From: Salegentibacter sediminis
GTDB taxonomy: Bacteria; Bacteroidota; Bacteroidia; Flavobacteriales; Flavobacteriaceae
NCBI RefSeq assembly: GCF_002078605.1
Contig: NZ_MSJR01000001.1
Location: 558,001-622,000, forward strand
Direction: 5' to 3'
DNA length: 64,000 bases
Numbering within the stretch: the first letter of the stretch is position 1; each line of letters begins with the position of its first letter. Shown one piece after another: positions 30,927 through 40,770 of this stretch. Position numbers and translations under genes: made by a program. The notes beneath the pieces are model-generated. The model worked only from the letters and a program-made list of their open reading frames with translations, ran no database searches and had not been told where the DNA came from.

Positions 30927-31744
30927 AGGCTGCGATTTTTGGTTGGGCGATACATAAAATAGAAACCTGCAATAATAAACGGAATACTTAGCCACTGTCC
31001 AGTATTAAGCAGCCAGGTTGCGCGTTCTTCTACCTGAGCTTCCTTTATGAATTCCACAAAAAATCTTACTGTCCAAAGCAGCACCAGGAATAAGCCAAAG
31101 ATGTATCCTACTTTAAAACGTTTTTCGGTTTTCCAGTATAAGTACCAAAGTAGAATAAAGATGAGTAGATAACAAACCGATTCGTAAAGCTGTGCAGGAT
31201 GTCTGGGAAAATCTTCACCGAGTTTGGCAAAGATGATTCCGTAGTCTGAATTGGTAGGCTTTCCAATAATTTCAGAGTTGATGAAATTTCCTATTCTTAC
31301 AAAAATACCACCGCTGGCAACCGGAATTACAATCCGGTCTAGAATCCAGAGAACAGGTTTATCCAGTACTCTTTTTCGGAATAAATACATTGCTATAATG
31401 ATCCCGATTGCGGCCCCGTGGCTTGCAAGGCCTCTGAAACCTGTGAATTGGAATTCCGGTTCAAATCTTACGGGCAAAAAGATTTCCAGTAAATGATTTT
31501 GAAAGTATTCCCAATCATAGAAGATTACATGGCCCAGTCTTGCTCCAATAAGGGTAGCAAGTACCGTGTAGATAAATAAAGAATCCAGTTTTTCTATGGC
31601 AATACCTTCCCGTGTAAAGATACTTTTCATTATATACCATCCCAAACCAAAGGCGATAAGGAACATTAAGCTGTAATAATGAAGGGTAAAGAACCCTAAA
31701 TCCAAACCTTCAGAAGGGTTCCAGGTAATGCCATTTAAAAACAT
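30923..31744 (-). CDS. lgt: Prolipoprotein diacylglyceryl transferase
   Basis: Lgt transfers diacylglycerol to the lipobox Cys of prolipoproteins, the first step of lipoprotein maturation in the inner membrane. The 273-residue protein has about seven membrane helices. Signature regions are GLASHGAAIGIIIAMYLF and RIGNFINSEIIGKPTNSDYG, plus the HPAQLYES segment. The many lipoproteins in this window are its substrates. It follows yidD by 58 bases and overlaps the DUF192 gene. Confidence 0.95.
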   Translation of the reverse strand: MFLNGITWNPSEGLDLGFFTLHYYSLMFLIAFGLGWYIMKSIFTREGIAIEKLDSLFIYTVLATLIGARLGHVIFYDWEYFQNHLLEIFLPVRFEPEFQFTGFRGLASHGAAIGIIIAMYLFRKRVLDKPVLWILDRIVIPVASGGIFVRIGNFINSEIIGKPTNSDYGIIFAKLGEDFPRHPAQLYESVCYLLIFILLWYLYWKTEKRFKVGYIFGLFLVLLWTVRFFVEFIKEAQVEERATWLLNTGQWLSIPFIIAGFYFMYRPTKNRSL

Positions 31745-31802
31745 GAAGTATATTTAATTGTTAGTTAGGTAAAGATACATATTTGCAGATTTCTGAAGCT
31801 AG

Positions 31803-32042
31803 CTAGCTATTCTTTTTTGGCGGAACAGGATCGTAGCCTTTACCACCCCAGGGATTACAACTCACTATCCTTTTAATGCTTAGCCAGCCTCCCTTAAATA
31901 ACCCAAATCTTTCTAAAGCAGTAAGGGAGTATTGAGAGCAGGTAGGGGTATAGCGACAGCTTGCCGGGGTAAGTGGTGAAATGAAATTGCGGTAAAATTT
32001 CACCAATAAAATAAAGGGATATGCAAGTATCTTTTTAAGCAT
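31803..32042 (-). CDS. yidD: Membrane protein insertion efficiency factor YidD
   Basis: A 79-residue protein of the YidD (DUF37) family that aids YidC-dependent membrane insertion. The whole family pattern is visible: [38 protein letters not shown] and [17 protein letters not shown]. An N-terminal amphipathic helix would bind the inner membrane. It begins 2 bases after the cysS stop. Confidence 0.95.
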   Translation of the reverse strand: MLKKILAYPFILLVKFYRNFISPLTPASCRYTPTCSQYSLTALERFGLFKGGWLSIKRIVSCNPWGGKGYDPVPPKKNS

Positions 32043-32044
32043 GC

Positions 32045-33532
32045 TTACTCTATACTGAAGGTCGTGCCTTCTTTCCCGTCTTTAAGCTGAATGCCCAAAG
32101 CCTGTAGCTGGTCCCTAATTTGGTCGCTTAAAGCAAAATCCTTGTTTAGCCTTGCTTCGGCTCTGAGTTTTATAAGCAGCTCTATGGTTGCTGAAAGTTG
32201 TTTTTGTGTGCTTTCTTCATTTTCTGAAGCTTTATCTAAAAGTCCCAACACGTCAAACAAAAAGTCTTTCATCGTTTGGTGAAGGGTTTCCTTGTCTTCT
32301 GAAGTGATTTCGGCCTTACCTTCTTTAACGCTATTTATAAATTTTACGGCATCAAAAAGCTTTGCGATAAGAATAGGGCTATTAAAATCGTCGTTCATGG
32401 CATCGTAGCAGGATTGTCTCCAATCGCTAACAGAAATAGACGAAGAAGTGCCAACCGGAAGATTCCCGATTTGATGATAGGCATCCATAAGCCTATTGAA
32501 GCCTTTTTCACTTGCTGAAAGTGCTTCATTAGAGAAATCCAGTACACTGCGATAATTCGCCTGAAGCATAAAAAACCTTGTGACATTAGGAGAAAATGGC
32601 TTATCCAAAATATCATTGTTGCCAGAGAAGATTTCTTCGGGGAGAATATTATTCCCCGTGCTTTTGGCCATTTTCTTGCCATTAAGAGTTAGCATATTAG
32701 CATGCATCCAGTAATGAACAGGATTTTTGCCGGTAGAGGCTTCACCCTGTGCGATTTCACATTCGTGATGTGGAAACTTCAGGTCCATTCCGCCGCCGTG
32801 GATATCGAATTCTTCTCCGAGGTATTTGGTGCTCATGGCGGTACATTCTAAATGCCAGCCAGGAAAGCCGTCACTCCAGGGAGATGGCCAGCGCATAATA
32901 TGTTGGGGTTCGGCTTTTTTCCACAAGGCAAAATCCTGGGGATTCTTTTTGTCGCTTTGGGCGGCGAGTTCCCGGGTATTTGCGATCATATCTTCTAGTG
33001 AACGCCCACTCAATTTTCCGTAGTGATGATTTTCGTTGTATTTTATCACATCAAAATAAACCGAACCGTTGGCTTCATAAGCAAATCCTTTTTCCAGGAT
33101 CTCTTTTATAATCTCAATTTGTTCCACAATATGGCCTGTAGCAGTTGGCTCAATACTTGGCGGTAAATTGTTGAATTTTTGAAGAATATTATGGAAATCT
33201 ATAGTGTATCGCTGTACTACTTCCATAGGTTCAATTTTTTCCAGCCTCGCCTTTTTTGCGATACGGTCTTCTCCGCTGTCGGCATCGTTTTCCAGGTGGC
33301 CGGCATCAGTTATGTTTCTAACATATCTTACCTTATAACCAAGGTGTCTCAGGTACCTGAAAACTAGGTCGAAGGAGATGAAAGTACGGCAATTGCCTAA
33401 ATGAACATTGCTGTAAACAGTGGGGCCGCAAACATACATGCCTACGTGGCCTGGATTTATGGGGGTGAATACTTCTTTCTCTCCACTCATTGAATTATAC
33501 AGTTTTAAGCTTTGTTCATCATAAAGCGCCAT
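32045..33532 (-). CDS. cysS: Cysteinyl-tRNA synthetase
   Basis: Charges tRNA-Cys. Class I signatures: a HIGH-type motif VHLGNCRTF near residue 40, and KMSKS as KMAKSTGN near 275. Zinc ligands appear at [18 protein letters not shown] and PHHECEIAQ. Length 495 is normal. A 33-base gap separates it from folE upstream, and yidD follows 2 bases downstream. Confidence 0.97.
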   Translation of the reverse strand: MALYDEQSLKLYNSMSGEKEVFTPINPGHVGMYVCGPTVYSNVHLGNCRTFISFDLVFRYLRHLGYKVRYVRNITDAGHLENDADSGEDRIAKKARLEKIEPMEVVQRYTIDFHNILQKFNNLPPSIEPTATGHIVEQIEIIKEILEKGFAYEANGSVYFDVIKYNENHHYGKLSGRSLEDMIANTRELAAQSDKKNPQDFALWKKAEPQHIMRWPSPWSDGFPGWHLECTAMSTKYLGEEFDIHGGGMDLKFPHHECEIAQGEASTGKNPVHYWMHANMLTLNGKKMAKSTGNNILPEEIFSGNNDILDKPFSPNVTRFFMLQANYRSVLDFSNEALSASEKGFNRLMDAYHQIGNLPVGTSSSISVSDWRQSCYDAMNDDFNSPILIAKLFDAVKFINSVKEGKAEITSEDKETLHQTMKDFLFDVLGLLDKASENEESTQKQLSATIELLIKLRAEARLNKDFALSDQIRDQLQALGIQLKDGKEGTTFSIE

Positions 33533-33565
33533 AGGTAATTGGTTATTTTAATTGCAAATAATTAA

Positions 33566-34246
33566 TTATGAAAAGGAAGTGTCTAGTTTGATGTAATCCA
33601 GGAATTCACGTTTTACCTCTTTGTTTTTAAAAGCTCCGCCAAACTCACTGGTTACTGTGCTGCTTTCAATATCTCTAATTCCCCTGCTGTTTACACAAAG
33701 GTGCTTGGCATCAACTACACATGCAACATCGGGTGTGCCCAGAGCTCTTTGAAGCTCCTGAACTATTTGCATTGTCATACGCTCCTGGACTTGGGGACGT
33801 TTTGCGAAATAATCTACTATACGATTCATTTTCGAAAGCCCTATCACTCTTCCTTTGGAAATATAAGCGACGTGTGCTTTCCCAACAATTGGTAGTAAAT
33901 GGTGTTCACAGGTAGAGTAAACAGTGATATTCTTCTCTACCAGCATCTCTCCATATTTGTATTTATTCTCAAAAGTGGAAGCTTTTGGTTTGTTTTCAGG
34001 ATCAAGTCCTGAGAAGATTTCGTTCACGAACATCTTGGCAACCCGTTGTGGTGTTCCCTGTAGACTGTCATCGGTTAAGTCCAGGCCAAGGGTCTCCATG
34101 ATTTTTTTTACATCATCCTTGATTAATGCAACTTTTTCAATATTACTAAGGTCAAAAGCATCCTCGCGTATTGGTGTGTCTGCACTGCTACCCGCATGGG
34201 CATCCCCCATTTCATCAATTTCCGTCAAAATTTTGTCTATTTTCAT
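33566..34246 (-). CDS. folE: GTP cyclohydrolase I
   Basis: Converts GTP to 7,8-dihydroneopterin triphosphate for folate and, with QueD, queuosine precursors. The zinc site is visible: Cys and His in STCEHHLLPIVG and Cys in DAKHLCVNSRG. Other conserved regions are GLSKMNRIVDYFAKRPQVQERM and the terminal EFLDYI. An N-terminal extension of about 40 residues precedes the core, as in other flavobacteria. Length is 226. A strong -7 element lies about 40 bases upstream. Confidence 0.95.
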   Translation of the reverse strand: MKIDKILTEIDEMGDAHAGSSADTPIREDAFDLSNIEKVALIKDDVKKIMETLGLDLTDDSLQGTPQRVAKMFVNEIFSGLDPENKPKASTFENKYKYGEMLVEKNITVYSTCEHHLLPIVGKAHVAYISKGRVIGLSKMNRIVDYFAKRPQVQERMTMQIVQELQRALGTPDVACVVDAKHLCVNSRGIRDIESSTVTSEFGGAFKNKEVKREFLDYIKLDTSFS

Positions 34247-34287
34247 GCCGTTTTACAATAATTGTCGTAATCAGTGGTTTCAGCTTG

Positions 34288-34295
34288 CAAAGATA
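34288..34295 (-). promoter_or_regulatory. -7 promoter element of folE
   Basis: On the minus strand this reads TATCTTTG, a perfect TAnnTTTG match, 41 bases before the folE ATG. No clear -33 TTG is seen at the expected distance. Confidence 0.6.
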
Positions 34296-34379
34296 CAATT
34301 TTAATGGGTTTTTTACTTCGTCTTAAAAACTGAAGATTTCGCCTTATTATTTAAATTTATATATCTTGCTGTGGTAGCT

Positions 34380-36197
34380 ATGAAACCAGTTTTTGCTTTA
34401 TTAATATTCTTTTTGCTAAGCTTTCCATCTGTATGGGCTCAGGGAGAAGTTTGTGCAAATATTGAGCCTTTTTGTGCGGGAGGTGAGGAATTTGTATTTG
34501 CTAATACATATAATGAAAATGGACCACCAATAGAAGCTGAAATAGGCCCTTATTATGGTGATCTTACGACGCAACGAAATCCAAGCTGGTACTTTCTTCA
34601 GGTACAGGAAAGCGGAAGGCTTGAGTTTCTTATTTCTCAAACCCAAAACCAGGATGGTAGCGGAGGAATTTTAGATGTAGATTATGCTGTCTGGGGGGCT
34701 TTTTCACCTAAAGATGATATTTGTGATTATGATATGCTTAGTGAGGAAAACCTGGTAAATAGCTCCTACGAACCGGACAGTACTGAGAGAATGGATCTTG
34801 GAGAAACCGAGGCGGGTGAGATTTATGTAGTTTTAATAACTAACCATAGTAACAAAAATGGATTTATTAAACTAGAACAAGTTAATGCAGGACAGCCCGG
34901 AGCGGGATTGACTGATTGTTTCCAGGGTGGTCTTGAAGATGAGATCTATGGTTGCGAAGGAGAAACAGTGATTGTAGATGGTACCGTTTTATTTGCCGAT
35001 GAATATACCTGGTTTGTAGAGAAAAATGGATCATTTGAAGAAATGGTAGGTGAAACCGATGCCTACCTGGAAGTAGAGGAAGAAGGTAATTACAAGCTCA
35101 TTGTTTCCAATAGGTTTTCTGAAGTGATAGAGGATACAGTTTTTGTTGAATTTAACCCCGAACCTGTGGCTAATGAGCCTGGGGAATTGTATATCTGTGA
35201 TGACAGCCAGGAATTTATAGATCTTACCGGTTTAAATCCTGAAATAACCGCCGGCAATCCACCTTCAGAAATACTTGAAGTGATTTATTATGAATCTGAA
35301 GAACAGCTTGAAGAAGATGAGGCTATAGCCAATCCGGGAAATTACACAAAACTTGAAACCCATGAGATAATTGCGTTGATTAGATCTGAAAGTGGTTGTT
35401 TATCCGATCCGGTAAAGGTGAGTATTAAAGTGGAGGTCATCCCGGAAGAGGTTTTAGCTGAAACTATAATACTATGTGCAGATCTTCAGGGGAATATTCT
35501 TGAGGATATTGAGTTGGGAGAAGATCTTGGTCACAATTATGGATACGAATGGTTCTTAGGAGAGCAACAGGTTTCAACGCAGCCAATTCTGGTGCTGGAT
35601 GAAATCCCACTAACCGATGAACTCCGATTAAAAATAACTGATATTAAAGGCAATTGTTCCCGAAGCTTCCAATCTGAAATATTGGTGTTTTCGGCTCCGG
35701 AAAGGCTTGAATTTGAAATTCAGGGGAATGATTTTCAGGAAGGTTATACAGTAACTGCTGAAGCTATTCCCGGGATTTCGCCAGATGCTGTTTATGAATT
35801 TCAGCTTGACAACGGGCCTTGGCAGGAAAGCAATGTGTTTAAAAATGTTCCTCCCGGCAGGCACAACATCACGGCCAGGGAAATAAACGGCTGTGGAGCA
35901 ACAACCTCATTATATTTTGATCTGGTGGGTTATCCCCGGTTTTTTACACCTAATTCCGATGGCTTTAATGATAGCTGGAAAATTGATGGCGATGAGGATA
36001 TCCAGGTTCTAAAGCTTTTTATCTTCGATCGGTACGGAAAATTAATTAAACAATTAAACCCCAATGGTGCCGGCTGGGATGGTAGCTTTGGAGGTCGTGA
36101 TCTACCCGCAAATGATTATTGGTTCAAGTTGGAATATCTCGATAGAAATACAGGAAAAACCAACATCTTTAAGTCTCATTTTACTCTGAAAAGGTAG
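34380..36197 (+). CDS. T9SS type B substrate with gliding-type C-terminal domain
   Basis: A secreted 605-residue protein. The ATG at 34380 gives a clean signal peptide (1-20, ending VWAQ); a GTG 9 bases upstream is possible. The N-terminal 150 residues are beta-rich with conserved Cys (ANIEPFCAGGEEFVF, NPSWYFLQV). Ig-like repeats follow. The last about 85 residues, from RFFTPNSDGFNDSWKI to the Lys-Arg end, are the CHU_C/gliding-motility-associated C-terminal domain used for type IX secretion and surface attachment. The ligand of the passenger domains is unknown. It is a single gene, divergent from folE. Confidence 0.9.
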   Translation: MKPVFALLIFFLLSFPSVWAQGEVCANIEPFCAGGEEFVFANTYNENGPPIEAEIGPYYGDLTTQRNPSWYFLQVQESGRLEFLISQTQNQDGSGGILDVDYAVWGAFSPKDDICDYDMLSEENLVNSSYEPDSTERMDLGETEAGEIYVVLITNHSNKNGFIKLEQVNAGQPGAGLTDCFQGGLEDEIYGCEGETVIVDGTVLFADEYTWFVEKNGSFEEMVGETDAYLEVEEEGNYKLIVSNRFSEVIEDTVFVEFNPEPVANEPGELYICDDSQEFIDLTGLNPEITAGNPPSEILEVIYYESEEQLEEDEAIANPGNYTKLETHEIIALIRSESGCLSDPVKVSIKVEVIPEEVLAETIILCADLQGNILEDIELGEDLGHNYGYEWFLGEQQVSTQPILVLDEIPLTDELRLKITDIKGNCSRSFQSEILVFSAPERLEFEIQGNDFQEGYTVTAEAIPGISPDAVYEFQLDNGPWQESNVFKNVPPGRHNITAREINGCGATTSLYFDLVGYPRFFTPNSDGFNDSWKIDGDEDIQVLKLFIFDRYGKLIKQLNPNGAGWDGSFGGRDLPANDYWFKLEYLDRNTGKTNIFKSHFTLKR

Positions 36198-36200
36198 AAA

Positions 36201-36234
36201 ACTTAAAAAGCGCCTTTCGGGCGCTTTTTAAGTT
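36201..36234. terminator. Bidirectional terminator between convergent genes
   Basis: AAAAAGCGCC pairs with GGCGCTTTTT around a 5-nt loop; flanking ACTT/AAGT extends the stem to 14 bp. It lies between the T9SS cargo gene and the minus-strand outer-membrane transporter gene. Confidence 0.92.
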
Positions 36235-36252
36235 CATTTTCTTTAAATCTCC

Positions 36253-37758
36253 CTAAAGTCCGAAACTAAGGGATAAAACCACACTGGAAAGGTCGCGGGT
36301 TATTCTGTAAGTGTCTGTGAGTCCTACATCAAACATTTGCGGGTTTTCATCTCTTTGGGCATTGGTATAAGCCAGATCTAATTTAATGCTGCCAAAATTA
36401 TATCCAACTCCGGCTGAATAGCCGGTAAGTTCACCAACTGTAATTTCATCCTGGTATGGACTTTCCTCAAAGCGGTATCCTCCGCGAAGGCTCCAGTTCT
36501 GAATTCTGTATTCCCCTCCAAATCTAAATGTAGAAGCCGCCTTTAAATTATCTCCTATTTGAGCATTTTGATAGCTAAAATCCGGATCATCTTTTGGTCT
36601 GAATTCTATATTGGAATAATCCTTATAGGAATAATCAAAACTTATAAGTCCTTGGCTTCCAAATAAAACAGCAATGCTACCGTTTAGTTTTGAAGGAGTT
36701 TTCAAGGTGTAGTCAGGATAAACGTTTAGTACATTTGGATTTACTGTTACCCGTTCCCCCTGGTTATTATTAGTCTCAAGATATTGGGTGGTTTGTTCTT
36801 CGATATTCAACCAGGTTGGTGATTCGTAAGATGCTCCAAACCTTACATTTTCATTTACTTTGGCAATAGCCCCAAGCTGAAAAGAGAATCCGTTTCCGTT
36901 GGTGCTCAGATTATTATTAAACCGAACTTCATTTGTTGCGCTCCCACTATTATTATTGGTTTCCAGGTACCGGGTAGACCGGTCGTAATTAATGAAATGA
37001 GTGTTAAGGTTGGCTCCCAGGTAAAGGAAATCTTCGTACTGTGTACCAAAGTTAAAAGTGAACTTTCCATTTAAGCCTGTGGCATAAGAAGCAAATTCCT
37101 GGTTAAAATTACCCGGAGCAATAAAGGAATTATAAGTTGTATTATCTGGATCATCAAGATCATGGTCAATTACATAGCCCTGGTAACCAAGCATAGCCTG
37201 CTGAGCGCCGAAGCCTTCATTTTCACCTAAATAGGTATAAAGCTCTGAAATTGATTCCCCATCCATAGTTTGAAGAAGCTCCAGAGGAAGGCCTTCAGCA
37301 TAACCTAAAAAATATTGATCAATGGAACTATTCCCGGTACCCGCAGCAAGGAAACTATGGTCAAAATTTTTAGTTTTGGAGTAGTTCATTCCAAGGCTGA
37401 ATTTTCTCCAGGAGCTGTTATTGGCGGTGTCAAAAACCAAAACCCCACCAGCCTGATTGAAATATACATCAGATTCCTTATTGGAGGTATAGCTATTGAA
37501 ATAATTTACATCGCTGTTGCTGTTTCTGAAATCCAGGCTAATTGTTCCAAAACTACTAAGAAAAACAGCAGAGCCTGCCGGGTTTAGTGAAATTGCCGAG
37601 ATATCCCCTCCCAGTGCTCCAAAAGCACCACTCATAGCGCGAAAACGCGCTGTCCCCGTAAGGTCTTCTGAAGAATATCTGTAAGCATCTGTTATATTTT
37701 GAGCCTGGGTATATGTGAAACCCAATAAGGTGATTAATAAAAAGGCTAAATTTTTCAT
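36253..37758 (-). CDS. FadL/OmpP1-family outer membrane transport protein
   Basis: A 501-residue barrel protein with a signal peptide (1-19, ending YTQA). FadL relatives import long-chain fatty acids or other hydrophobic compounds. The family pattern is visible at the N-terminus (RYSSEDLTGTARFRAMSGAFG, ALGGDISAISLNPAGSAVFL), and the protein ends in alternating beta strands with a terminal aromatic (VVLSLSFGL). The substrate cannot be told from sequence. It is a single-gene unit. Confidence 0.9.
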   Translation of the reverse strand: MKNLAFLLITLLGFTYTQAQNITDAYRYSSEDLTGTARFRAMSGAFGALGGDISAISLNPAGSAVFLSSFGTISLDFRNSNSDVNYFNSYTSNKESDVYFNQAGGVLVFDTANNSSWRKFSLGMNYSKTKNFDHSFLAAGTGNSSIDQYFLGYAEGLPLELLQTMDGESISELYTYLGENEGFGAQQAMLGYQGYVIDHDLDDPDNTTYNSFIAPGNFNQEFASYATGLNGKFTFNFGTQYEDFLYLGANLNTHFINYDRSTRYLETNNNSGSATNEVRFNNNLSTNGNGFSFQLGAIAKVNENVRFGASYESPTWLNIEEQTTQYLETNNNQGERVTVNPNVLNVYPDYTLKTPSKLNGSIAVLFGSQGLISFDYSYKDYSNIEFRPKDDPDFSYQNAQIGDNLKAASTFRFGGEYRIQNWSLRGGYRFEESPYQDEITVGELTGYSAGVGYNFGSIKLDLAYTNAQRDENPQMFDVGLTDTYRITRDLSSVVLSLSFGL

Positions 37759-37856
37759 ATTGAATTTTTTATGTTTTTTGTCTTGAGAAATCTTAAAAAA
37801 ACCTCACAGGAATTATCCTGTAAGGTTGTGCTTTATGTCAAATCCCTGGCTACATT

Positions 37857-38957
37857 TTATCCTCTGCCGCCTCCACTCCTGCGTGAGCTTCCAGAACTTC
37901 TCGTAGTTCCGGAGCTTCGACTTGAAGAAGATGAGCTCCTTACTGCGCCGCTACTGCGAGATGAATTATTAGAAGACCTGTTATAGGTGTTATTATTCCT
38001 GGTGGTACGGGTTCGGTTATAGGTGTTATTCGAATTTGATTGTCGCCTGTTAACATTCGTATTTATACGGGTTGGTTCTGAGTTTCTAGCCGTTCTACTG
38101 TAAATTCGGGAATTTTCACCTCTGCTTACAGCCTGTCTTCGGGCAGAAACGCCATTATTACGAATGCTTCTAATACTTCTTGAATAAGAACTTCTGCTAT
38201 CTACAGAGGCATCTCTTCGTGTAGAGGTATAATCCGAATAGGAATTTCTTCTGCCGGTATTATACGCAACATCATTGTATGTGTTCCTGTAATGGTAATT
38301 ATAGCCCCACCTATTATAAGGGTGTCCATAATAGTTTCCATATCCATATCCCATTCCAAACCAGCTACCCCAATAAGTGCCAAATCCAAAGCCCCATCCT
38401 ATGCGGCTGCCCCATGGGCTGTAGCCATATGGAGAACCCCAGTATGGGCCATAGTATCCAGGACCCCAGAACGGATCGATAAAAAATGGGTCATACCAAC
38501 GATTGTAATATGAAGCACTCCAACCCCAACGATATGGATTGTAAAATCCGCCATACCATCCGGTGTTGTAAATATTAATGGTGTATTGATCGGGGTCGTT
38601 TCCCCAGGGTGCATATCCCCCAGTATACCCTAAAGTATCCTGCTCGTAAATTTCATCTTCGTAAGCATCTGCTGAGGTATATTCTTCTACATCAGTAAAG
38701 ATGATATTATCTGCCATTTCTCCATAAATTGCAGATTTTTCAGCGAAGAGATTCTTATAGTAGGTGTTCGCATTATTGTCTTGAGTAGCATATTGAGATT
38801 GATCGGTTTCAGAAGGGTAGGTTTGGCTTCTGTCGCCATAGATTCCGTCTTCATAGCCGGAATACTGTGTGGAACCACAAGATGCTAACAATAGCAATAA
38901 TATTAGAGGAGATATAAAAATCACCGCTCTTTTAAGAATGTAGTAATTGCGTATCAT
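37857..38957 (-). CDS. Low-complexity lipoprotein: aromatic/Gly core and Arg/Ser tail
   Basis: A 366-residue lipoprotein with lipobox LLLLAS|C (Cys27). Three compositional zones follow: an acidic segment (about 31-110, many Asp/Glu/Gln); a core at 111-230 very rich in Tyr, Trp and Gly, with many YG, WG and YY pairs; and a tail at 231-366 dominated by Arg, Ser, Asn and Thr, ending in RSGGGRG. I do not recognise a domain. The zones look like a self-associating or matrix-forming protein, but that is inference. It is transcribed divergently from proS. Confidence 0.8.
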   Translation of the reverse strand: MIRNYYILKRAVIFISPLILLLLLASCGSTQYSGYEDGIYGDRSQTYPSETDQSQYATQDNNANTYYKNLFAEKSAIYGEMADNIIFTDVEEYTSADAYEDEIYEQDTLGYTGGYAPWGNDPDQYTINIYNTGWYGGFYNPYRWGWSASYYNRWYDPFFIDPFWGPGYYGPYWGSPYGYSPWGSRIGWGFGFGTYWGSWFGMGYGYGNYYGHPYNRWGYNYHYRNTYNDVAYNTGRRNSYSDYTSTRRDASVDSRSSYSRSIRSIRNNGVSARRQAVSRGENSRIYSRTARNSEPTRINTNVNRRQSNSNNTYNRTRTTRNNNTYNRSSNNSSRSSGAVRSSSSSSRSSGTTRSSGSSRRSGGGRG

Positions 38958-38971
38958 TAGCTTATATTTTA

Positions 38972-39002
38972 TTGTTGAACATTACAAAAATAGTTAGTTT
39001 TG
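38972..39002 (+). promoter_or_regulatory. proS promoter, abutting a divergent promoter
   Basis: TAGTTTTG (38995-39002) matches TAnnTTTG, with TTG at 38972-38974 (spacer 20 nt). The start codon of proS is about 80 bases downstream. Confidence 0.65.
38985..38992 (-). promoter_or_regulatory. -7 element for the aromatic/Gly lipoprotein gene
   Basis: On the minus strand this reads TATTTTTG (TAnnTTTG match), 28 bases before the lipoprotein start. It is only 2 bp from the divergent proS -7 element. No clear minus-strand -33 element is seen. Confidence 0.5.
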
Positions 39003-39083
39003 CGCTAATTGTTAGTTATACACAGACTAACTGTTTATTAATAAGTGTTAAATATAGCACAAGTTTTGTGCCAAATTACTGGA

Positions 39084-40562
39084 ATGGGGAAGAACATAGT
39101 TACACGCAGCGAAGATTATTCAAAATGGTATAACGAGCTGGTAGTTAAGGCAAACCTGGCCGAAAACTCTGCGGTTAGAGGTTGTATGGTTATTAAACCT
39201 TACGGTTATGCCATATGGGAGAAGATGCAGGCCCAATTGGATAAAATGTTCAAGGAAACGGGGCATGAAAATGCCTATTTCCCCCTTTTTGTCCCAAAGA
39301 ATTTGTTTGAGGCTGAAGAAAAAAATGCAGAAGGATTTGCCAAGGAATGTGCTGTGGTGACCCATTATCGATTAAAAACCAATCCTGATGATGCTTCTAA
39401 ACTAATTGTTGATCCCGAAGCTAAACTTGAAGAGGAACTTATTGTTAGACCAACTTCAGAAGCGATTATCTGGAATACTTATAAAACCTGGATTCAGTCT
39501 TACCGCGATTTACCTCTTTTGATCAATCAATGGGCGAATGTGGTGCGCTGGGAGATGAGAACCCGGTTATTCCTGAGAACTGCTGAGTTTCTATGGCAGG
39601 AAGGACATACCGCACACGCTACAAAACAGGAAGCCCTGGATGAGACTATGCAAATGAATAATATCTATGCTGAATTTGCCGAGAATTTTATGGCAATGCC
39701 GGTTATAAAAGGTAGTAAGACAGAAAGTGAGCGTTTTGCTGGAGCCGAAGAAACTTATTGTATAGAGGCGATGATGCAGGACGGGAAAGCTCTGCAGGCA
39801 GGGACTTCGCATTTCCTTGGTCAGAACTTTGCCAAAGCCTTTGATGTGAAGTTTACTTCTAAAGAAGGTAAGCTAGAACATGTGTGGGCTACTTCCTGGG
39901 GGGTTTCCACAAGGTTGATGGGCGCGCTGGTAATGACACATAGCGATGATAAAGGCTTGGTTTTGCCACCAAATCTTGCACCTATCCAGGTGGTGATCGT
40001 TCCAATCTATAAAGGAGAAGAACAATTACAGCAGATTTCTGAAGTTGCCAATAAACTCGCCGATGAATTAAAAGCCGCAGGCGTTTCAGTAAAATATGAC
40101 GATCGTGATACTCAAAAACCCGGATGGAAGTTTGCCCAGTACGAAATGCAGGGAGTTCCGGTGAGATTGGCGATTGGACCCAAAGACCTTGAGAAAGGTT
40201 CTGTAGAGCTGGCCAGAAGAGATACTTTGACTAAGGAATTTGTACAGCAAACTGAGGTTGTTGAAAAAGTAAGGGGCCTTATGGTAGAGATTCAGGATAA
40301 TCTTTTTAATAAAGCGAAAAACTTTAGAGATGAGCATATCACTAAGGTGGATTCTTTTGATGAGTTTAAAAAGGTATTAAAAGAAAAAGGCGGATTTATC
40401 TCCGCGCATTGGGATGGAACGCCTGAAACTGAAAATAAAATAAAAGACCTCACCAAAGCCACGATAAGATGTGTTCCCTTTGATAGAGAAGAGGAGACGG
40501 GAAGCTGTGTTCTTACAGGAAAACCTTCTGCTGGCAGGGTGCTTTTTGCTAAGGCATATTAA
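39084..40562 (+). CDS. proS: Prolyl-tRNA synthetase (short, eukaryote/archaeon-type)
   Basis: Charges tRNA-Pro. The start at 39084 ([20 protein letters not shown]) is chosen by family alignment; an ATG 39 bases upstream would add 13 unrelated residues. Class II motifs: RPTSEAIIW, the motif 2 region [23 protein letters not shown], and motif 3 with [16 protein letters not shown]. The anticodon domain and a C-terminal zinc-binding-like extension follow ([17 protein letters not shown]). The insertion domain of bacterial-type ProRS is absent. Length is 492. Confidence 0.95.
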   Translation: MGKNIVTRSEDYSKWYNELVVKANLAENSAVRGCMVIKPYGYAIWEKMQAQLDKMFKETGHENAYFPLFVPKNLFEAEEKNAEGFAKECAVVTHYRLKTNPDDASKLIVDPEAKLEEELIVRPTSEAIIWNTYKTWIQSYRDLPLLINQWANVVRWEMRTRLFLRTAEFLWQEGHTAHATKQEALDETMQMNNIYAEFAENFMAMPVIKGSKTESERFAGAEETYCIEAMMQDGKALQAGTSHFLGQNFAKAFDVKFTSKEGKLEHVWATSWGVSTRLMGALVMTHSDDKGLVLPPNLAPIQVVIVPIYKGEEQLQQISEVANKLADELKAAGVSVKYDDRDTQKPGWKFAQYEMQGVPVRLAIGPKDLEKGSVELARRDTLTKEFVQQTEVVEKVRGLMVEIQDNLFNKAKNFRDEHITKVDSFDEFKKVLKEKGGFISAHWDGTPETENKIKDLTKATIRCVPFDREEETGSCVLTGKPSAGRVLFAKAY

Positions 40563-40585
40563 ATTTTAAATTTTTTCAGCATAGA

Positions 40586-40616
40586 TTTGCGGCATTGAAA
40601 AATAGTTGTATTTTTG
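40586..40616 (+). promoter_or_regulatory. Promoter of the tRNA-Glu pair
   Basis: TTTG (40586-40589) and TATTTTTG (40609-40616) are separated by 19 nt, an excellent Bacteroidota match. The first tRNA begins 22 bases downstream. It may also drive rpsT. Confidence 0.75.
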
Positions 40617-40638
40617 CATCCGCATTTAAAGAAAAAAT

Positions 40639-40710
40639 GGTCCGTTCGTCTAGGGGTTAGGACGCCAGGTTTTCATCCTGGTAACAGGGGTTCGATTCCC
40701 CTACGGACTA
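40639..40710 (+). tRNA. tRNA-Glu (anticodon UUC), copy 1
   Basis: A 72-nt cloverleaf: acceptor GGTCCGT / ACGGACT, anticodon loop with TTC flanked by CCAGG/CCTGG, T arm AGGGG TTCGATT CCCCT. CCA is not encoded. The first acceptor pair is G-U rather than G-C. Anticodon TTC reads GAA/GAG. Confidence 0.96.
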
Positions 40711-40770
40711 CAAGAGAAACAGAATGTTGTTTCGTAGTTACCTGAAAAGGTGTTTTTATTGAAAATTAAT

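Noticed and set aside
30927-30995. Earlier start for the DUF192 lipoprotein
   Set aside because: It would put 23 residues ahead of a complete signal peptide and lies inside lgt.
37759-37856. A regulatory RNA in the gap between the FadL-like and aromatic/Gly lipoprotein genes
   Set aside because: Only a weak hairpin (CCTCACAGGAATTATCCTGTAAGG type) is visible, probably a terminator remnant of the upstream minus-strand gene; nothing more can be supported.
39045-39083. Earlier ATG for proS
   Set aside because: The 13 extra residues do not match the family; alignment starts at [12 protein letters not shown].
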